Origin: UBA6115 sp964346355
GTDB lineage: Bacteria; Bacillota; Clostridia; Christensenellales; Aristaeellaceae
Assembly: GCA_964346355.1 (NCBI GenBank)
Contig: CAYFUH010000053.1
Coordinates: forward strand, 1-7,746
Length of the DNA: 7,746 nt
Direction of reading: 5' to 3'
The notes below the pieces were generated by a model, which was given only the letters and a program-made list of their open reading frames with translations, searched no databases and was not told the origin of the DNA. The position numbers and the translations under genes are program-made. This document shows, in pieces, positions 5,944 to 7,746 of the stretch (its first letter is position 1; the number at the start of each line of letters is the position of its first letter).

Positions 5944-7650
5944 TTACTTAATTTTGCTCTTGTCCAGCCCGTCTAAGTAGGTTTCCAGCTGCGGGGTAAT
6001 CTGGGCGATGGCGCCGTCCTCAAAGGGGCTTGCCAGACCTGCTGCCGGCACCAGCTCCTTAAAGGGCACCCGGCCGGACTGCAGGCACAGGGTGAGGTAG
6101 GAGTCCCAGGCCGCGTCCTTGTCCTTCTTGGTCCAGGTGAAGTACTGCAGCGCCACCACCTGCGCCAAGGTGTAATCCAGGTAGTAAAAGGGCGCGAAGT
6201 AGATATGCCCCTGACGCTGCCAGCGGCCGCCCTGCTCCAGGTAGTCCAGGCCGTCATAGTTGATGTGCGGCAGGTATTTCTTCTCAATCTGGCGGTATTG
6301 ATGGCGGCGCTCCTGCGGCGTGGCTTCGGGGTGCTCATACACCCACTCCTGGAACTCATCCACACTGGCGCCATAGGGCAGGAACTTCAGGGCGCTGGTC
6401 ACGTGCTGGTAGTAGTATTTCTCGGTGTCTTTGCCAAAGAATCCTTCCATCCAGGGATGGGTGAAGAACTCCATGCTCATGCTGTGGATCTCCGCCACCT
6501 CGGAGGTGTACTCGGCGATGTCCATCAGTTCCACATCCCGCTGCAAATAGCCCTGGAAGGCGTGGCCGGCCTCGTGCGTCAACACGTCCACATCTCCGGA
6601 GGTGCCGTTGAAGTTGCTGAAGATAAAGGGCGCCTTGTAATCGGGCAGGAAGGTCATGTAGCCGCCGGCGGACTTGCCCGGCTTGGTGGTGAGGTCCATC
6701 AGCTGCTGGCCCACCATCACCTGGAAAAACTCATCCGTCTGGGGGGAGAGCTCACGGTACATGAAGCTGGCGTGCTTCACCAGCACATCCTCCCCGCCCA
6801 CGGGCTTGGGGTTGCCGGTGAGGAAATCCAGCGCGAAATCGTAGTTTTTCATCTCCTCAAAGGGCAGGCCGATGCGCTGCGCCTGCTCTTTGTACAATTT
6901 TTGCGTCAGCGGCACCACGCTGTCCACAATCTGTTTGCGGTAGTTCTGCGCGTCCGCAGGCGTCCAGTCGGTGCGGCCCATGCGCGCGTAAGCGACGGGG
7001 ATGAAGTTGTCATAGCCCAATTTTTTGCCGATGCCGTGGCGCAGGGCAACCAGCTTGTCATAAATGGTGTCCAGCTGCTCCTGATGCTGCGCGAACCAGC
7101 CCCAAACCGCCTGGTTGGCAGCCTTGCGCACCTCGCGGTCGGTGGACTCGTTGTAGGGGCCCATCTGGGACAGGTTCAAGGTCTTGCCGTCAAACTCAAT
7201 CTGCGCGGAGGCAATCAGCCGGTCGTAGTCGGACACCAGCTTGTTCTCGGCAATCAAATCCTCCAGAATCTCGGGCTTGAAGGTTTTAAGCTGCAGCTCC
7301 AACTTCTCCAGCAGGTGCTTGCCGTACTTCTTGGCTACCTGCTCGCGGTAGGGGGAATTGAGGATGATGCGCGCGGCCAGGTTGGACAGCTCCTGAAAGC
7401 GGGGGCCGTTTTCGTTCCACACCTCGTCCTCGGCGATGTAAAACGCATCCCGGGTGTCGATGGAGTGGCGGATCTGCGCCAGGGTTCCCTGCGTGGCCAG
7501 CCTGCGGCTCTGCTTGTCCATCGCAATCAGCTTGTCAAAAAAGGTCTCTTCATCCTGTGCGTTTTGCAGCTGGTCCAGCAGCTGCCGCATGCTCTCAATC
7601 TCTTTGTCAAAATCCGGGCGTTCATACACCATGTCCTGAAAACTTGTCAT
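5944..7650 (-). CDS. M3-family zinc oligoendopeptidase
   Basis: This is a 568-residue cytosolic metallopeptidase of family M3 (thimet oligopeptidase/PepF superfamily), expected to cleave short peptides. The zinc site is clear: LTHEAGHAFQ holds His359, Glu360 and His363, and Glu387 in VAEIHSMSMEFF is placed like the third ligand Glu of thimet oligopeptidase. A C-terminal segment GHIYFAPFYYLDYTLA (481-496) supplies the Tyr/His-rich substrate-binding loop typical of the group. The length and this C-terminal signature fit the M3 oligoendopeptidases related to but distinct from PepF, so I give no symbol. No signal peptide is seen. I place the start at 7650, where AAGGAGG (7655-7661) lies 4 nt upstream; an in-frame ATG at 7677 would add nine residues (MIKNTQGGN) but has no good ribosome site and would leave only about 8 nt of leader from the predicted promoter. 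It is monocistronic, with a terminator just downstream. Confidence 0.95.
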   Translation of the reverse strand: MTSFQDMVYERPDFDKEIESMRQLLDQLQNAQDEETFFDKLIAMDKQSRRLATQGTLAQIRHSIDTRDAFYIAEDEVWNENGPRFQELSNLAARIILNSPYREQVAKKYGKHLLEKLELQLKTFKPEILEDLIAENKLVSDYDRLIASAQIEFDGKTLNLSQMGPYNESTDREVRKAANQAVWGWFAQHQEQLDTIYDKLVALRHGIGKKLGYDNFIPVAYARMGRTDWTPADAQNYRKQIVDSVVPLTQKLYKEQAQRIGLPFEEMKNYDFALDFLTGNPKPVGGEDVLVKHASFMYRELSPQTDEFFQVMVGQQLMDLTTKPGKSAGGYMTFLPDYKAPFIFSNFNGTSGDVDVLTHEAGHAFQGYLQRDVELMDIAEYTSEVAEIHSMSMEFFTHPWMEGFFGKDTEKYYYQHVTSALKFLPYGASVDEFQEWVYEHPEATPQERRHQYRQIEKKYLPHINYDGLDYLEQGGRWQRQGHIYFAPFYYLDYTLAQVVALQYFTWTKKDKDAAWDSYLTLCLQSGRVPFKELVPAAGLASPFEDGAIAQITPQLETYLDGLDKSKIK

Positions 7651-7654
7651 GTTG

Positions 7655-7661
7655 CCTCCTT
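7655..7661 (-). promoter_or_regulatory. Ribosome binding site fixing the oligoendopeptidase start
   Basis: The minus strand reads AAGGAGG, a near-perfect anti-16S match, 4 nt before the ATG at 7650. It lies inside the reading frame of the longer alternative (ATG at 7677), which argues against the upstream start. Confidence 0.8.
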
Positions 7662-7691
7662 GGGTGTTTTTTATCATATCTCAACCAATAG

Positions 7692-7721
7692 AGTATACCC
7701 GGTTTTCCTTATGAAATTCAA
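7692..7721 (-). promoter_or_regulatory. Promoter of the oligoendopeptidase gene
   Basis: On the minus strand TTGAAT (7716-7721) and TATACT (7692-7697) are separated by 18 nt, with four and five matches to the sigma-A-type consensus. The predicted start is near 7685, giving a leader of about 35 nt to the ATG at 7650. Confidence 0.6.
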
Positions 7722-7746
7722 GAAAGCTGTGGGGGTGACGCCTTGA

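Noticed and set aside
5944..7677. Start of the oligoendopeptidase at the upstream ATG (7677)
   Set aside because: The strong AAGGAGG falls inside this extension, just before the ATG at 7650, and the predicted promoter would leave almost no leader for the upstream start.
6205..7746. A 513-codon open frame on the plus strand opposite the oligoendopeptidase gene
   Set aside because: It is a mirror of the codon pattern of the real GC-rich gene. The translation is rich in His, Val, Leu, Gln and Gly with no recognisable domain, it lacks a ribosome site, and it runs through the real gene's promoter.

Overview
The window is a GC-rich bacterial chromosomal segment with compact, AT-richer intergenic gaps. 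It carries five well-supported genes, all on the minus strand. Strong AGGAGG-type ribosome binding sites, extended -10 (TGn TATAAT-like) promoters and short intrinsic terminators suggest a Gram-positive relative in the Bacillota, probably Clostridia. This placement is inferred from style and gene content; no rRNA or other marker gene is present. I see no mobile element, CRISPR array, tRNA or rRNA.

Layout in the direction of transcription (right to left): (1) an M3-family zinc oligoendopeptidase (start 7650, stop 5944) with its own promoter and a strong terminator at 5893-5930; (2) a complete transketolase, tkt (5774 to 3795), with an extended -10 promoter flanked by a 9-bp inverted repeat, and a terminator at 3742-3771; (3) a two-gene operon (3636 to 887) in which a tandem PII-like protein overlaps by 4 nt a large DUF1538 membrane protein that itself ends in a third PII-like domain and an acidic tail; (4) a 189-residue protein with a UBA-like N-terminus and a DUF4342 membrane domain (683 to 114), behind a 203-nt gap holding a striking 37-bp interrupted palindrome. 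A bidirectional terminator (68-92) closes the block, and a few codons of a possible convergent plus-strand gene may lie at the left edge.

The peptidase and transketolase are housekeeping metabolism, on separate transcription units. The part that merits attention is the PII-like/DUF1538 operon: by architecture it looks like a duplicated membrane carrier or channel of unknown substrate, with one PII-like sensor domain fused to it and two more on a translationally coupled soluble partner. The second observation is the palindrome abutting a TATAAT between that operon and the DUF4342 gene, which could be an operator controlling a small membrane protein of unknown role.
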